Notes: generated by a model from the sequence alone, not told the origin. DNA of 64,000 nucleotides from Streptomyces cadmiisoli (GCF_003261055.1 NZ_CP030073.1:1860001-1924000); one strand, 5' to 3'; numbered from the stretch's first letter, positions 50,903-59,931 are shown. Numbers and translations: made by a program.

Positions 50903-51388
50903 TCAGCCGTCCACGCCGTTCGGCTCGGCGAGCCTGTTCAGCAGGTCCATCAGCTGCTCCGACTCCCCCGGACCGAGTCCGGTGACCAGCCGCGCGGCCA
51001 GCGGCTCCGCCGCCACATGGGCCGCGCCGAACAGTTCCAGGCCCTCGGGCGTGATCTCCACCGCGCGCGCCCTCCGGTCCCCCGGCACGGCCCTGCGCAC
51101 AGCCAGCCCCTTGCGCTCCAGGTCGTCCACGACCCGCATGATCCCGGCCTTGTCCGACCCGGTCGCGTTCGCCAGGTCCCGCTGCACCGTGGGCCCCCTG
51201 TCGACGAGTTCCATCATCACCGCGAAGTGCCGCAGCTCGATGCCGAGCGGGCGAAGCGCCTCCGTCATCACGGAGGCGGCGTGCGCGTGCGCGCGGCGCA
51301 GCAGCAGACCGAGCGCGAAGGGCGAACAGTCGCCGGGGCGGCCGGTCGCGCGCGGTACGGCGCTCGCGGGGGGAACGTCGGCTGTCAT
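50903..51388 (-). CDS. MarR-family transcriptional regulator 2
   Basis: 161 residues from ATG 51388. The winged helix-turn-helix is nearly the same as in MarR 1 (RHFAVMMELVDRGPTVQRDLANATG; DKAGIMRVVDDLERKGL), and the N-terminus FALGLLLRRAH is also shared. Its operator upstream is a near copy of the MarR 1 operator. Probably arose by local duplication; may regulate itself and the azoreductase/nitroreductase pair. Confidence 0.92.
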   Translation of the reverse strand: MTADVPPASAVPRATGRPGDCSPFALGLLLRRAHAHAASVMTEALRPLGIELRHFAVMMELVDRGPTVQRDLANATGSDKAGIMRVVDDLERKGLAVRRAVPGDRRARAVEITPEGLELFGAAHVAAEPLAARLVTGLGPGESEQLMDLLNRLAEPNGVDG

Positions 51389-51411
51389 GGGGCCAGGCTA
51401 CCCACGGCCCA

Positions 51412-51436
51412 TTCATTCGATACGGTTTCGAACGAA
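51412..51436. promoter_or_regulatory. MarR-type operator upstream of MarR 2
   Basis: TTCATTCGA-7-TCGAACGAA, same arm length and spacing as 48474-48498 with one arm mismatch. Begins 23 bp upstream of the MarR 2 start, as in MarR 1. Confidence 0.78.
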
Positions 51437-51621
51437 ATCAAAGGCGAGGCGTCACCGGACGTCCCGCACCCGTCGCGGTCCACGCCGGCGCCGCACGGCC
51501 CGGCGGCACCCGGCCGCACCCGGGCCGCACCCGGCGGATTCGCGGCCGTGGACGCGGCCGGCCGTGCCGACGTGCTGCCACGTCGGCACGGCGGTCACTT
51601 CTCGCGGACCGAGACCGGCCG

Positions 51622-52827
51622 TCAGCCGTTGGAGAAGCGGCCCGCCTGGGCGAGCAGCTGCTCCGCGTCGTCGGTGGGCGGGTAGATCCAGAGGCTGTTG
51701 ATGTTCTGCTTGAGGGTCTTGGCCTCCTGCCCGGTCAGCGCCACCTCGCGATCCCAGCCCTGGGTGTACACGGCACCGGCGGGACCGAGGTCGAGGCAGG
51801 TGACGTAGGGGTCGGGGGTGAAGGGCAGCGGGTCGCCGCCCAGGAGGTCGGCGGCGACGTTGTGCCCGGCGAACTTGCCCATCGGCAGGGCGTGCTGGCA
51901 GGACTGCGTCGACGTACGCCCGTCCTCCACCGGGACGAGAGCGGTGTCGCCGGCCGCATACACGTCGGGAACACCGATGACGCGCAGGTGGGGGTCGACG
52001 CCGAGCCGGCCCAGCCGGTCCCGCTCACCGGGGATCTGCGCGGTCAGGGGGCTCGCGGCCATGCCGGCCGTCCAGACCACGGTGGCCGCCGGAATCACCT
52101 CGCCGTCCGAGAGGGTGACGTCCCGGCCGGTCGCCGAGGCCACGGTGCGCCCGAGCCGTCGCTCGATCTTCAGCTCGTCGATCGCGCCGTCGATGTTCGG
52201 GCGCGGGCCGGGGCCGAGTTCAGGGCCCACGACGTCGGCGCGGTCGACGAGCACCACCCGCACGTCCTCGGCCGCGTCCTGCCCGGCGGCGATCGAGGAG
52301 AGCCGTTCACCGAGCGCGGTGGCGACCTCCACGCCGGTGAAGCCGGCGCCGACCACGACAGCGGTGTAGCGGCCCGGGGACGACGCCTGCTCGGGCAGCC
52401 GTCGGAGGTGGTTGTCGAGCGCGGCCGCCGCGGGCAGGGTGTCGACGTCGAAGACGTGCTGCGCGCCGGGGAAGCCGGGGCGAACCAGCCGGCTGCCCGT
52501 GGCCAGCACCAGCTTGTCGTAGGTCAGGTCGAGTTCCTCGCCGTCGCGTCCGACGGCCCGCACGGTGCGCGCCTCGGTGTCGATCCCCGTGACGGTCGCC
52601 GTGACGCGGCGTACGCCGATCGGGCCGAGGACACGATCGAGGGCGACCCGCATGCCGTCCGGCGCGTCCTCGTACAGCCGGGGGCGGATGACGAGGTCGT
52701 CGCCCCCGCTGACCAGCGTCACGCGCAGTTCCTCACCAGGGCCGCCCGCCTCGCGAGCGGCGCGTACGGCTCCCGCCGCGCTCCACACGCCCGCGAAACC
52801 GCCGCCGATGATCAGGACATCCTTCAT
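51622..52827 (-). CDS. Type II NADH dehydrogenase-like FAD oxidoreductase
   Basis: 401 residues from ATG 52827. Two Rossmann dinucleotide motifs: LIIGGGFAGVWSA at the N-terminus (FAD) and VVVGAGFTGVEVATAL near residue 165 (NADH); then DVYAAGDTALV near residue 287 and a Gln/His-containing SCQHALPMGK segment, as in NDH-2 proteins. The C-terminus lacks a clear membrane helix. It is divergent from the Rrf2 regulator with Rrf2-like inverted repeats between, so redox-controlled expression is likely. Role: electron entry from NADH to quinone, or disposal of excess reductant. Confidence 0.87.
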   Translation of the reverse strand: MKDVLIIGGGFAGVWSAAGAVRAAREAGGPGEELRVTLVSGGDDLVIRPRLYEDAPDGMRVALDRVLGPIGVRRVTATVTGIDTEARTVRAVGRDGEELDLTYDKLVLATGSRLVRPGFPGAQHVFDVDTLPAAAALDNHLRRLPEQASSPGRYTAVVVGAGFTGVEVATALGERLSSIAAGQDAAEDVRVVLVDRADVVGPELGPGPRPNIDGAIDELKIERRLGRTVASATGRDVTLSDGEVIPAATVVWTAGMAASPLTAQIPGERDRLGRLGVDPHLRVIGVPDVYAAGDTALVPVEDGRTSTQSCQHALPMGKFAGHNVAADLLGGDPLPFTPDPYVTCLDLGPAGAVYTQGWDREVALTGQEAKTLKQNINSLWIYPPTDDAEQLLAQAGRFSNG

Positions 52828-52884
52828 GGACTTCTCCGCCTCCGAAGCAGAAGTGACAAGCCGGTGACTCCTCGAGCCCGGCAA

Positions 52885-52921
52885 TCCTGGACACTACAAG
52901 TCCTGGATAGTAGATGTCCAG
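52885..52921. promoter_or_regulatory. Rrf2-type operator(s) upstream of the NADH dehydrogenase
   Basis: Two adjacent elements: a CCTGGACA half site (52886-52893) and the imperfect inverted repeat CTGGATAGTAGATGTCCAG (52903-52921). They share GGACA/TGTCC with the site beside the Rrf2 gene. Confidence 0.6.
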
Positions 52922-52990
52922 AATGCTCTTCCCCGCCCTCCCTCGCGACCGCCCCGGGAGATCCGGTCGGCGACGGCTGTCCCCCCGGGA

Positions 52991-53010
52991 TCCTGGACAT
53001 GTAATGTCCG
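52991..53010. promoter_or_regulatory. Rrf2-type operator upstream of the Rrf2 gene
   Basis: GGACAT-GTA-ATGTCC (52995-53009), perfect 6-bp arms with a 3-bp centre, directly before the Rrf2 start (53015), suitable for autorepression. Confidence 0.65.
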
Positions 53011-53014
53011 TAAT

Positions 53015-53482
53015 ATGCGAATGTCCAAGGGAGTCGAGTGGGCTCTGCACACGCTGCTGAATCTGGACGTGGTCGGCGGCGGCCCGGTGGGCAGCGCCCA
53101 GCTCGCCGAGGCCCACGGACTGTCGCCGTCCTATCTGAACAAGCAGCTGCAGCTGCTCGCCCGGGCGGAGCTCGTGGTGTCCGTGCCCGGACCCCGCGGC
53201 GGATTCAGGCTGGCCAAGCCACTCGAAGCCATCACGCTTCTCGATGTGGTGGAGGCCATCGAGGGGGGCACCGAGCTCTTCCACTGCACCGAGATCCGCT
53301 GCGGCGGCAAGATCGGTGAACTGTCACCGCCGCCCACCGGCCGCTGCGCCGTCAACGCCGCCATGCGCCGGGCCGAGGAGGCCTGGCACCAGGCGCTGGC
53401 CGCCCAGAGCCTGGCCGACATCAGGACCGAGCTGACCGCCTCCCCGCTGGTGCGACAAGTGGTGCGCTCCGCGCTGAACTGA
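53015..53482 (+). CDS. Rrf2-family iron-sulphur transcriptional regulator
   Basis: 155 residues from ATG 53015 (a second ATG lies 6 bases on). The N-terminal winged helix is standard (VEWALHTLLNLD, SPSYLNKQLQLLARAELV, PGPRGGFRLAKP). Three cysteines, Cys91, Cys96 and Cys111, lie in the cluster-binding position of Rrf2 proteins such as NsrR and RsrR, so it probably binds a [2Fe-2S] or [4Fe-4S] cluster and senses redox state or nitric oxide. Divergent from an NADH dehydrogenase gene. The pairing recalls RsrR of Streptomyces, which is linked to NAD(P)-dependent redox control, but orthology is not established. Confidence 0.9.
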   Translation: MRMSKGVEWALHTLLNLDVVGGGPVGSAQLAEAHGLSPSYLNKQLQLLARAELVVSVPGPRGGFRLAKPLEAITLLDVVEAIEGGTELFHCTEIRCGGKIGELSPPPTGRCAVNAAMRRAEEAWHQALAAQSLADIRTELTASPLVRQVVRSALN

Positions 53483-53665
53483 CGCTGTGCGCGCAGCTCG
53501 GGCGGACACCCTGCCCGCCCTCCCGCACACCTGCGCCACCGCGCTCGTCGGGGTGCCTCGACGGCGCCCTCCCACGACCTCGGGAGCGCTTCGCAGTCAT
53601 TTGACCGATGCTTCGGGACCCACCCCCGTCCGAGACTCTTGTCGGCTCGGTGATTCCGGGCACGC

Positions 53666-54235
53666 GTGCAGACCAGTGAGTACCTGATGGACCTGTCGGG
53701 GCGGGGAGAGCGGAGCGGTGAACTGATGGGCAGGGAGCCCTTCGACATTGACGGCGAGCGCGGGGCCGATCGCACGGACGGCGGCAGCGCCAAGGCCGTC
53801 GACACCCGCCCGCCGACCGTCCGGCGCGGGGCGGTACGGTGCCGGACGCTCGTCCGCCTGGTCAACGCGGGCGAGTACCTGCGCGTCGTGACGCAGCTCC
53901 GGTACGACAGCTTCAACCCGTACTCGGTGTCCATGGTGTTCAACCTGGACACCGACGAACCCGTGGAGTGGGAGTTCGGACGCGACCTGTTGTCGGAGGG
54001 CCGGCAGCAGGTCACCGGCATGGGCGACGTCCGGATCTGGCCTTCCGACATCCGCGGTCACAACGTGGTGTTCATCTCCCTGCGCTCGGGGGCGGACATG
54101 GAGGTCGTGGCGGTTTCCGCGACCCTGATCGACGCCTTCCTCGAACGCACCCACCAGATCGTGCCGGCGGGCCAGGAGCAACAGCTGCTGGACGTCGACG
54201 GCGTCGTCGACCGCATGCTGGACGGGCCGTCATGA
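53666..54235 (+). CDS. SsgA-family sporulation/cell-division regulator (SALP)
   Basis: 189 residues from GTG 53666; ATG codons at 53687 and 53726 are possible, and family proteins are usually about 130-150 residues, so the true start may be later. The conserved domain starts near residue 62: VRLVNAGEYLRVVTQLRYDSFNPYSV, PVEWEFGRDLLSEG, TGMGDVRIWPS and a C-terminal FLERTHQIVPAGQE. SsgA-like proteins occur only in morphologically complex actinomycetes and guide septum site choice and spore wall formation. The N-terminal extension of about 60 polar residues is unusual. Confidence 0.85.
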   Translation: MQTSEYLMDLSGRGERSGELMGREPFDIDGERGADRTDGGSAKAVDTRPPTVRRGAVRCRTLVRLVNAGEYLRVVTQLRYDSFNPYSVSMVFNLDTDEPVEWEFGRDLLSEGRQQVTGMGDVRIWPSDIRGHNVVFISLRSGADMEVVAVSATLIDAFLERTHQIVPAGQEQQLLDVDGVVDRMLDGPS

Positions 54236-54421
54236 CCTCCGTGCCGCGGTCAGCCCACGGTGTCACACCCTCGGGGGCAGCCCGGTCTCTCTGTATGAGG
54301 GGGAGGCCGCGGACCATCGGCGCACCGGGGACGACGCCGGTGGCCCGCGGCCTCGGCACCGGTCCGCATCCGCCCCTTCAGCGCGTCGGTGCGCTGCCAA
54401 CCTCGGGAAGGGACGGTTCGC

Positions 54422-54904
54422 ATGTCATACCCGCCGCAGGTGTACACGGGCGACGGCGGCGAGATCAGCGCGAGATTCCGGCCGGTGGACACCCCGCCCG
54501 GCGTCGGTACGGCAGGCGGGGACGCCGTTCACTATCTGGCGACCACGACCACCACGCGCGGCGAGTTCGGTCTCTACCGGGTCGAGATGAGCGCGCGGGC
54601 GGGCGGCCCCAGGACACACTTCCACAAGACCGTCTCGGAGTCGTTCTTCATCCTCGACGGCACCGTGCGCCTCTACGACGGCGCGCAGTGGGTCGACGCG
54701 CGGCAGGGCGACTTCCTGCACGTCCCGCAGGGCGGGCTGCACGCCTTCCGCAACGACTCCGACGCCCCGGCCCAGATGCTGCTCCTCTTCACGCCCGGGG
54801 CACCGCGTGAGGCGTACTTCGAAGGGCTGTCGCACCTGGCCGACGCCACCGACGAGGAGCGCGCCGCGTTCTTCGACGAACACGACTCGTACTTCGTCGA
54901 GTAG
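54422..54904 (+). CDS. Cupin-domain protein
   Basis: 160 residues from ATG 54422 with GGGAAGGGA upstream. A single small beta-barrel is visible: the first cupin motif G(x)5HxH(x)3-4E is represented by GPRTHFHKTVSESFFILDG (His residues and Glu present), and the second by GDFLHVPQGGLHAFRN. Metal-binding ligands look complete. Function unknown; such cupins include small dioxygenases, isomerases and ligand-binding proteins. Stands alone. Confidence 0.85.
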   Translation: MSYPPQVYTGDGGEISARFRPVDTPPGVGTAGGDAVHYLATTTTTRGEFGLYRVEMSARAGGPRTHFHKTVSESFFILDGTVRLYDGAQWVDARQGDFLHVPQGGLHAFRNDSDAPAQMLLLFTPGAPREAYFEGLSHLADATDEERAAFFDEHDSYFVE

Positions 54905-55081
54905 GTCCGGGCGGACCCCGCCCGGGGACTCGTCGCGGGGCACGCGGAGACACCCGTACGTCGCGTCACGGCCGCTTCCCTGTAACCCACCTCACACGAC
55001 AACCGCGATTTCGGTGTCACAGATCGAATCGGAGCCCGGTCTATTTGGCGACCGTCCCGATTCGTGATGGGAGGTGCCCCG

Positions 55082-55996
55082 ATGAAGGCGGCGGATTTGC
55101 GCGCACTGCCCCGGCCTGTTGCCGCGGTCGTGGGCGGCGGAGGTGTGCTCGGAGCGACCCATGTCGGCGTCGGGTACGCCCTGGAGCGGCACGGATTTGT
55201 CCCGGACATGATCATCGGTACGTCCGTCGGCGCCCTCACCGGGGCGATCGCGGCCGCGCACCCCGACCGGGCCGCCGCTTGGCTGGACGAGGTGTGGAGC
55301 CGGCTGAGCCGCCGGAAGGTGTTTCCGCTCGGCCTGCCGTCCGCGCGGGCCGGCCTCTTCACGGACCGGGGCCTGCGCAGGCTGATCGCCGGAGCCGAAC
55401 TTCCCTCACGCATCGAGGAGCTGCCGGTCCCCTTCACCGCGGTCGCCATGGACCTCGACACCGGCGCCCAGGCGCTGCTCGACCACGGGGATCTCGAGTC
55501 GGCGCTGCTGGCCAGCTCCGCGATCCCCGGGGTCCTGCCCCCGGTGCCGCGCGACGGCCGGACGCTGATCGACGGCGGGGTGGTCGCCTATGTTCCGGTG
55601 CGTGCGGCCTGGGAGGCGGGGGCGGCCAGTGTGGTCGTGCTGTCGACCGGGCGGGAGAGCGGGGCGGTACGTCCCATGATCCCGCGGCGCGGGGCGGGTG
55701 CGATCGCCGCCCGGGCCGGACTCCTGCTGTTGCACCATCAGATCGAGCGCGACCTGCACGACGTGTCCCGGCACATCCCGACCGTCGTGCTCCCGACAGG
55801 TGTCGCGGAGTGGCCCGCCCCATGGGACTTCGGCCAGTCGCAACGGCTGATCAGCACCGCGTCCCGGACGGCGGGGCGCTTCCTAGACGGGCTGCGGGTA
55901 AGCGGCCCCGGCCTCTACCGGGCCGACGATCCCGCGAACACCCCGGCCGGTCCGGGCGGGACGGCACATTCTCTCGTATCGGGAGCTGTTCAGTGA
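55082..55996 (+). CDS. Patatin-like phospholipase
   Basis: 304 residues from ATG 55082 with a GGGAGGTG site. The patatin catalytic dyad is present: an oxyanion loop GGGGVLGATHVG, nucleophile Ser48 in GTSVG, and Asp in LIDGGVVAYVPV. It should hydrolyse acyl esters of lipids. It is the first gene of a tightly coupled operon: its stop overlaps the glycosyltransferase start (GTGA). No signal peptide is seen, so a cytoplasmic or membrane-face enzyme is expected. Confidence 0.9.
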   Translation: MKAADLRALPRPVAAVVGGGGVLGATHVGVGYALERHGFVPDMIIGTSVGALTGAIAAAHPDRAAAWLDEVWSRLSRRKVFPLGLPSARAGLFTDRGLRRLIAGAELPSRIEELPVPFTAVAMDLDTGAQALLDHGDLESALLASSAIPGVLPPVPRDGRTLIDGGVVAYVPVRAAWEAGAASVVVLSTGRESGAVRPMIPRRGAGAIAARAGLLLLHHQIERDLHDVSRHIPTVVLPTGVAEWPAPWDFGQSQRLISTASRTAGRFLDGLRVSGPGLYRADDPANTPAGPGGTAHSLVSGAVQ

Positions 55997-57216
55997 GCAC
56001 CATTGCGTTCATCAACGTCGGCATGCACGGGCGTGTGAACCCGACGCTGCCCGTCGTGGCCGAGCTGGTACGGCGCGGACACCGCGTCACGTACCACACC
56101 TCGCCCGCGTTCCGGGCGGGAGTCGAGGCCGCCGGCGCGAGCGTGCGTCTGTATCCCGGGGGCGATTTCGCGCTCCCCGATCCGCCGACACCGCTCACCC
56201 TGCTGGCGGGGCTCGCGCGGGCCACCGCCGGACTGCTGCCCGCCGTGCTCGACGAACTGCGCGGCATCCGGCCCGACCTGATCGTCCATGACTCGGCGTG
56301 TCCGTGGGGTGCGGTCGCCGCGCGCGAACTGAAGGTGCCGGCGGCGTCGTCGTTCACCACCTTCGCGTTCAACCGGCACGTGCACAGTCCCACCCGCGGA
56401 TCGGGGGGTCTGCTGGCCGCTGCGGCGTCCCGGCCCTGCGCGCTCCAGCGCTATCTGCGGTCGCGCACCGGGCTGCGCCGCCACTTCGACACACGCGGAC
56501 TGCCGCTGATCGATCTGGGCAACATCCGCCAGCCGCTCAATCTGGTGTACACGTCGCCGGCGTTCCAGCCCTCCGTGGACGACTTCGACCGGTCCTACCG
56601 GTTCGTCGGGCCGAGCATCGGGTCCCGCCCGGTCGACACGTCGTTCCCGACGGACCGGCTGCGCGACCCGGTGCTGTACGCCTCGCTGGGCACGGTGTTC
56701 AACGCGTCACCGCGGCTGCTGCGCGGCTTCGCCACGGCGCTCGCCCCGCTGGGCGGCACAGTGGTCCTCTCCACCGGGCAGACCGATCCCGACGCGCTGG
56801 GCCCGCTGCCGGCCAACGTGCTCGCCCGCCGCTTCGTACCGCAGCCGGAGGTGCTCGCCCGTGCGGCGATGTTCGTCACCCACGGTGGCATGAACAGTGT
56901 CAACGAAGCCCTGTACGCGGGGGTCCCGGTACTGGTGATCCCGCAGGGCGCCGACCAGCCGGCGGTGGCGCGCCGGGTCGTCGAACTGGGGGCCGGTCTG
57001 TCGCTGCGCACCGAGGAGGCCGACGTGGCATCCGTGCGCGCGCTCGCCCGGCGCCTGCTGCACGAGCCCCGGTTCCGGGCGGCCGCGACCGCCCTGCGTG
57101 ACTCCCAGCGCGAGGCGGGCGGCTTCCTGCGCGCGGCCGACGAGCTGGAGTCCTATCTGGAAGCGGCCGGTACGGCCGGTCCGGCGTCCCCCGGCTCTTC
57201 GTCGAAGCGGGGCTGA
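55993..57216 (+). CDS. MGT-type (GT1) glycosyltransferase
   Basis: 407 residues from GTG 55993, overlapping the patatin stop. N-terminal acceptor domain (IAFINVGMHGRVNPTLPVVAELVRRGHRVTY) and C-terminal nucleotide-sugar domain with the signature FVTHGGMNSVNEALYAGVPVLVIP followed by DQPAVARRV. This is the family of macrolide- and lipid-modifying glycosyltransferases. Its coupling to a patatin lipase and a membrane protein suggests a lipid acceptor rather than a macrolide, but this is inference. Confidence 0.9.
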   Translation: MSTIAFINVGMHGRVNPTLPVVAELVRRGHRVTYHTSPAFRAGVEAAGASVRLYPGGDFALPDPPTPLTLLAGLARATAGLLPAVLDELRGIRPDLIVHDSACPWGAVAARELKVPAASSFTTFAFNRHVHSPTRGSGGLLAAAASRPCALQRYLRSRTGLRRHFDTRGLPLIDLGNIRQPLNLVYTSPAFQPSVDDFDRSYRFVGPSIGSRPVDTSFPTDRLRDPVLYASLGTVFNASPRLLRGFATALAPLGGTVVLSTGQTDPDALGPLPANVLARRFVPQPEVLARAAMFVTHGGMNSVNEALYAGVPVLVIPQGADQPAVARRVVELGAGLSLRTEEADVASVRALARRLLHEPRFRAAATALRDSQREAGGFLRAADELESYLEAAGTAGPASPGSSSKRG

Positions 57217-57218
57217 CC

Positions 57219-57707
57219 GTGTCACCAGTACTTCCCCTGCTGTTCCTGGCCGGGCTCTCGGAGGCCGCCGGGCGCGTCCTGCCCCTGGTCGCGCACCGGC
57301 CCGGTGTGTCGCGCAAGTTCGTGATCGGCCTGCTGCTCGCCGGTGCCCTCGTCGAGGGCGCGGTGTTCGCGCTGTGGCCGCTGACCACGCTGACCCTGGC
57401 CGAGCTGGTCCAGGGAGCCCCGGCCGCGGCCCCCACCGAGTTCGTGTGGACACCTGAGCTGATCGCCCCCCTGATGCTCGCCGCCGTGCTCGCCTTCCCC
57501 CTGCTCGGGCCACTGCTGCACCTGCTGCTGTTCATCGGGGTCGGAGCCGGTCTGTCCGACTCGCTCGCCTCGGCCACCGGGCTGGGCTGGTGGACCGCCG
57601 TCGGCTGCGTCACCGTCGCGGGCGTCGGGCTCGGTGTCACCTCCGAGGGCGTGCGGCGTCTGGTGGCGCGCATCAGCACGACCGGCCGCCGGGAGGCGAT
57701 GGCATGA
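57219..57707 (+). CDS. Small integral membrane protein of the patatin/glycosyltransferase operon
   Basis: 162 residues from GTG 57219, 2 bp after the glycosyltransferase stop. Four hydrophobic segments are visible (about residues 3-18, 32-58, 78-106 and 118-140). No catalytic motif or known family was recognised. Its stop overlaps the next start (ATGA). Role unknown; possibly anchors or transports the product. Confidence 0.75.
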   Translation: MSPVLPLLFLAGLSEAAGRVLPLVAHRPGVSRKFVIGLLLAGALVEGAVFALWPLTTLTLAELVQGAPAAAPTEFVWTPELIAPLMLAAVLAFPLLGPLLHLLLFIGVGAGLSDSLASATGLGWWTAVGCVTVAGVGLGVTSEGVRRLVARISTTGRREAMA

Positions 57708-58642
57708 ACCACTTCCTGCTCTGGGCCGCCCTGCTCGGGCCGGTCCTGCTCGCCGAAGCCCTGCTGGCCCGCCACGAGGTGCTGGCCTACGGCGTCGGGT
57801 GGCGGGCCCCCACGTCCGTCCTGCCGAAGGGCGTGCCCTACGCGCGCGGTGCGGCCCCGGACAGCCCGCCGAACGCGTACCTGGTCTACCTGGACGGCAT
57901 CGGCAAACGCCGCTTCCGTGACAGCCGGGACGGGGGCCTGCTGGTCAAGGCCCTGATCAAGGGTGCGCCGGAGCTGCGCGTGCTGGGCCAGGTGCTGCCC
58001 TACTCACCGCTCGCCGACCCCATCGCCGACCGGCCGGTGTGGGCGTGGCTGCGCCGCCGCGTCGGACTGCTGCTGTTCCTGCACAACGTCATGCAGATCT
58101 TCGTCGCCGCCGACCACCGGTACCGGCCGCTGTACAACCGGGCCGTCGGCGGTCAGATCGCCACCCAGCTGCGGCTCGCCGGGTACGAGCCCGACAGCGG
58201 CGTACCGGTCGTGCTGCTCAGCTACAGCGGAGGCGCCCAGGTCGCCACCGGCGCGGTCGAGGAACTGCACGGCCAGCTGGGCGCGCCGCTGCTGATGATC
58301 ACCCTCGGCGGGTTCCACAACGGCGCCAACGACCTGCGCGGCGTCCAGCACCTGCACCGGCTCACCAGCGCCAGCGACCCGATCGAGCGGCTCGGCACCT
58401 GGATCTTCCCGCAGCGCTGGCCGCTGTTCCGCGGGAGCGGATGGAACCGGGCGGACCGCGCGGGGAAGATCACCGTGCACCGGCTCGACCCGGCCACCCA
58501 CGTCGGACCGCGCAGCTACATCAGCCGGTCGGCACAGCTCCCCGACGGCCGCAGCCACCTGGCCCGCACCGCCGACACGGTCATCGAGCTCATCCGCGCC
58601 CACCACGGCGCGCCGCCGGCCGCCGACGACCCGAAGGCCTGA
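57704..58642 (+). CDS. Alpha/beta-hydrolase-like protein with N-terminal membrane segment
   Basis: 312 residues from ATG 57704 in an ATGA overlap. An N-terminal hydrophobic helix (FLLWAALLGPVLLAEALLA) precedes a segment with YLVYLDGIGKRR. A serine elbow-like VVLLSYSGGAQVATG lies near residue 180, followed by a His-containing ITLGGFHNGAND and, near the end, HRLDPATHVGPRSY. This order fits a lipase-like alpha/beta hydrolase, though the acid and histidine of the triad are not certain. Last gene of the four-gene operon; probably acts on the same lipid. Confidence 0.65.
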   Translation: MNHFLLWAALLGPVLLAEALLARHEVLAYGVGWRAPTSVLPKGVPYARGAAPDSPPNAYLVYLDGIGKRRFRDSRDGGLLVKALIKGAPELRVLGQVLPYSPLADPIADRPVWAWLRRRVGLLLFLHNVMQIFVAADHRYRPLYNRAVGGQIATQLRLAGYEPDSGVPVVLLSYSGGAQVATGAVEELHGQLGAPLLMITLGGFHNGANDLRGVQHLHRLTSASDPIERLGTWIFPQRWPLFRGSGWNRADRAGKITVHRLDPATHVGPRSYISRSAQLPDGRSHLARTADTVIELIRAHHGAPPAADDPKA

Positions 58643-59072
58643 GCCACCCGCCGACCAAATCCTGGTTCCGGCCGGGGCGCGGTCCCGGCCCGGGCGCGGT
58701 CCCGGCCGAGCGCGGTCCCGGCCGAGCGCGGTCCCGGCCGAGCGCGGTCCCGGCCGAGCGCGGTCCCGGCCGAGCGCGGTCCCGGCCTCGTCGCAGTCCC
58801 GGCCCGGGCCGCCCGGTCGGGCTCCCGCGTCCGGCCCGGGTCGAGTGGTCGGGCTCCCGCGTCCGGCCCGGGTCGAGTGGTCGGATCGCGCCCCCGGCGG
58901 GTGGTCCTCGCACGACCCCGGCGGCCCAGGGCGACGGCCGTCCCCCGATCACGACGGCCCGCTCGGTGTCACAACATCGGTGCGCACCCTGTCATACGTG
59001 GTGAATGCGGCTGACCTCGCCCGTCAGCCGGACGTGGACGGGGTCCCCGACCCCTGACGGGAAGGGACCCGG
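58643..59072. other. 430-bp GC-rich intergenic region
   Basis: No gene. It contains the tandem repeat 58677-58788, then two copies of a 32-bp unit (tcgggctcccgcgtccggcc core, about 58817-58880). The end holds the ribosome-binding site GGGAAGGGA of the next gene. Confidence 0.6.
58677..58788. repeat. Seven tandem copies of gcgcggtcccggcc (period 16)
   Basis: The 14-bp core gcgcggtcccggcc occurs seven times, mostly joined by GA. The repeat can form hairpins and may act as a terminator after the lipid operon; slippage between strains is expected. Confidence 0.8.
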
Positions 59073-59813
59073 ATGAGAGTCGTCGTCGCAGGGGCCACAG
59101 GGCTGATCGGCTCCAGGACCGTCGCCCGGCTGCGTGACCACGGGGTGCAGGCCGTACCCGTCTCCCGCCGCCACGGCGTCGACGTCATCTCGGGGGAAGG
59201 CCTCCACAAGGCCCTGCGGGCCGCCGAGGTGGTGGTGGACGTCACCAACGCCCCGACCCGCACCGACGAGGCGGCACTCCAGTTCTTCCGCACCGCGACC
59301 ACCAACCTCCTGGCCGCCGCGGACCTGGCCGGAGTCGAGCATCACGTGATCCTCTCGGTCGTCGGGGCCGACCGGCTGACCTCGCCCTACCTGCGCGCGA
59401 AGGCGGAGCAGGAGGACCAGGTCCGGCGGTCCCCGATACCGCACTCGATCGTGCGTGCCGCGCCGTCCTTCGAGTTCCTGGAGGCCGTCACCGTCGCCGA
59501 CACACGCCGCGACGCCGTCCACGTGGTCCCCGCGCCCGTGCGTCCCGTGGCGACGGACGACGTCGCCGCCGCACTCGCGCGGGTGGCCGTGGGACTGCCG
59601 CTGTTCGGCACGCTGGAGGTGGCCGGCCCCGAGGAGCACCGCCTCGACGACCTCGCCGCCAAGCTGCTCGCCGCCCGAGGCGACGCCAGGTGCGTCATCG
59701 CGGACGGTCGGGCCGGACTCCTCGCCGCCGAGGCGGCGGAACACGGTCTTCTGCCGCAGCCGGGTGCCCACTTCGGCCGCACGACGTTCGGCACCTGGCT
59801 CACGCAGCGCTGA
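59073..59813 (+). CDS. NmrA-like/SDR NAD(P)-binding protein
   Basis: 246 residues from ATG 59073 with GGGAAGGGA at 7 bases. Rossmann motif [18 protein letters not shown]; then VVVDVTNAP, a shortened active-site region without the Tyr-x3-Lys of classical SDRs, and [12 protein letters not shown]. Atypical SDRs of this kind act as NAD(P)H-dependent reductases or as redox-sensing regulators. Ends 118 bp before the pyruvate dehydrogenase gene on the same strand. Confidence 0.85.
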   Translation: MRVVVAGATGLIGSRTVARLRDHGVQAVPVSRRHGVDVISGEGLHKALRAAEVVVDVTNAPTRTDEAALQFFRTATTNLLAAADLAGVEHHVILSVVGADRLTSPYLRAKAEQEDQVRRSPIPHSIVRAAPSFEFLEAVTVADTRRDAVHVVPAPVRPVATDDVAAALARVAVGLPLFGTLEVAGPEEHRLDDLAAKLLAARGDARCVIADGRAGLLAAEAAEHGLLPQPGAHFGRTTFGTWLTQR

Positions 59814-59931
59814 AGCACCGGCGCGCCGGCGGCCTCCCCCCGCGCTTCCCGACCGGACGGCCACCGACGCGCGCCCGCCGCCGCGACCGCCGTCCGACCT
59901 CACCTCCGCACGCCTCGACAGGAAAGCTGCC

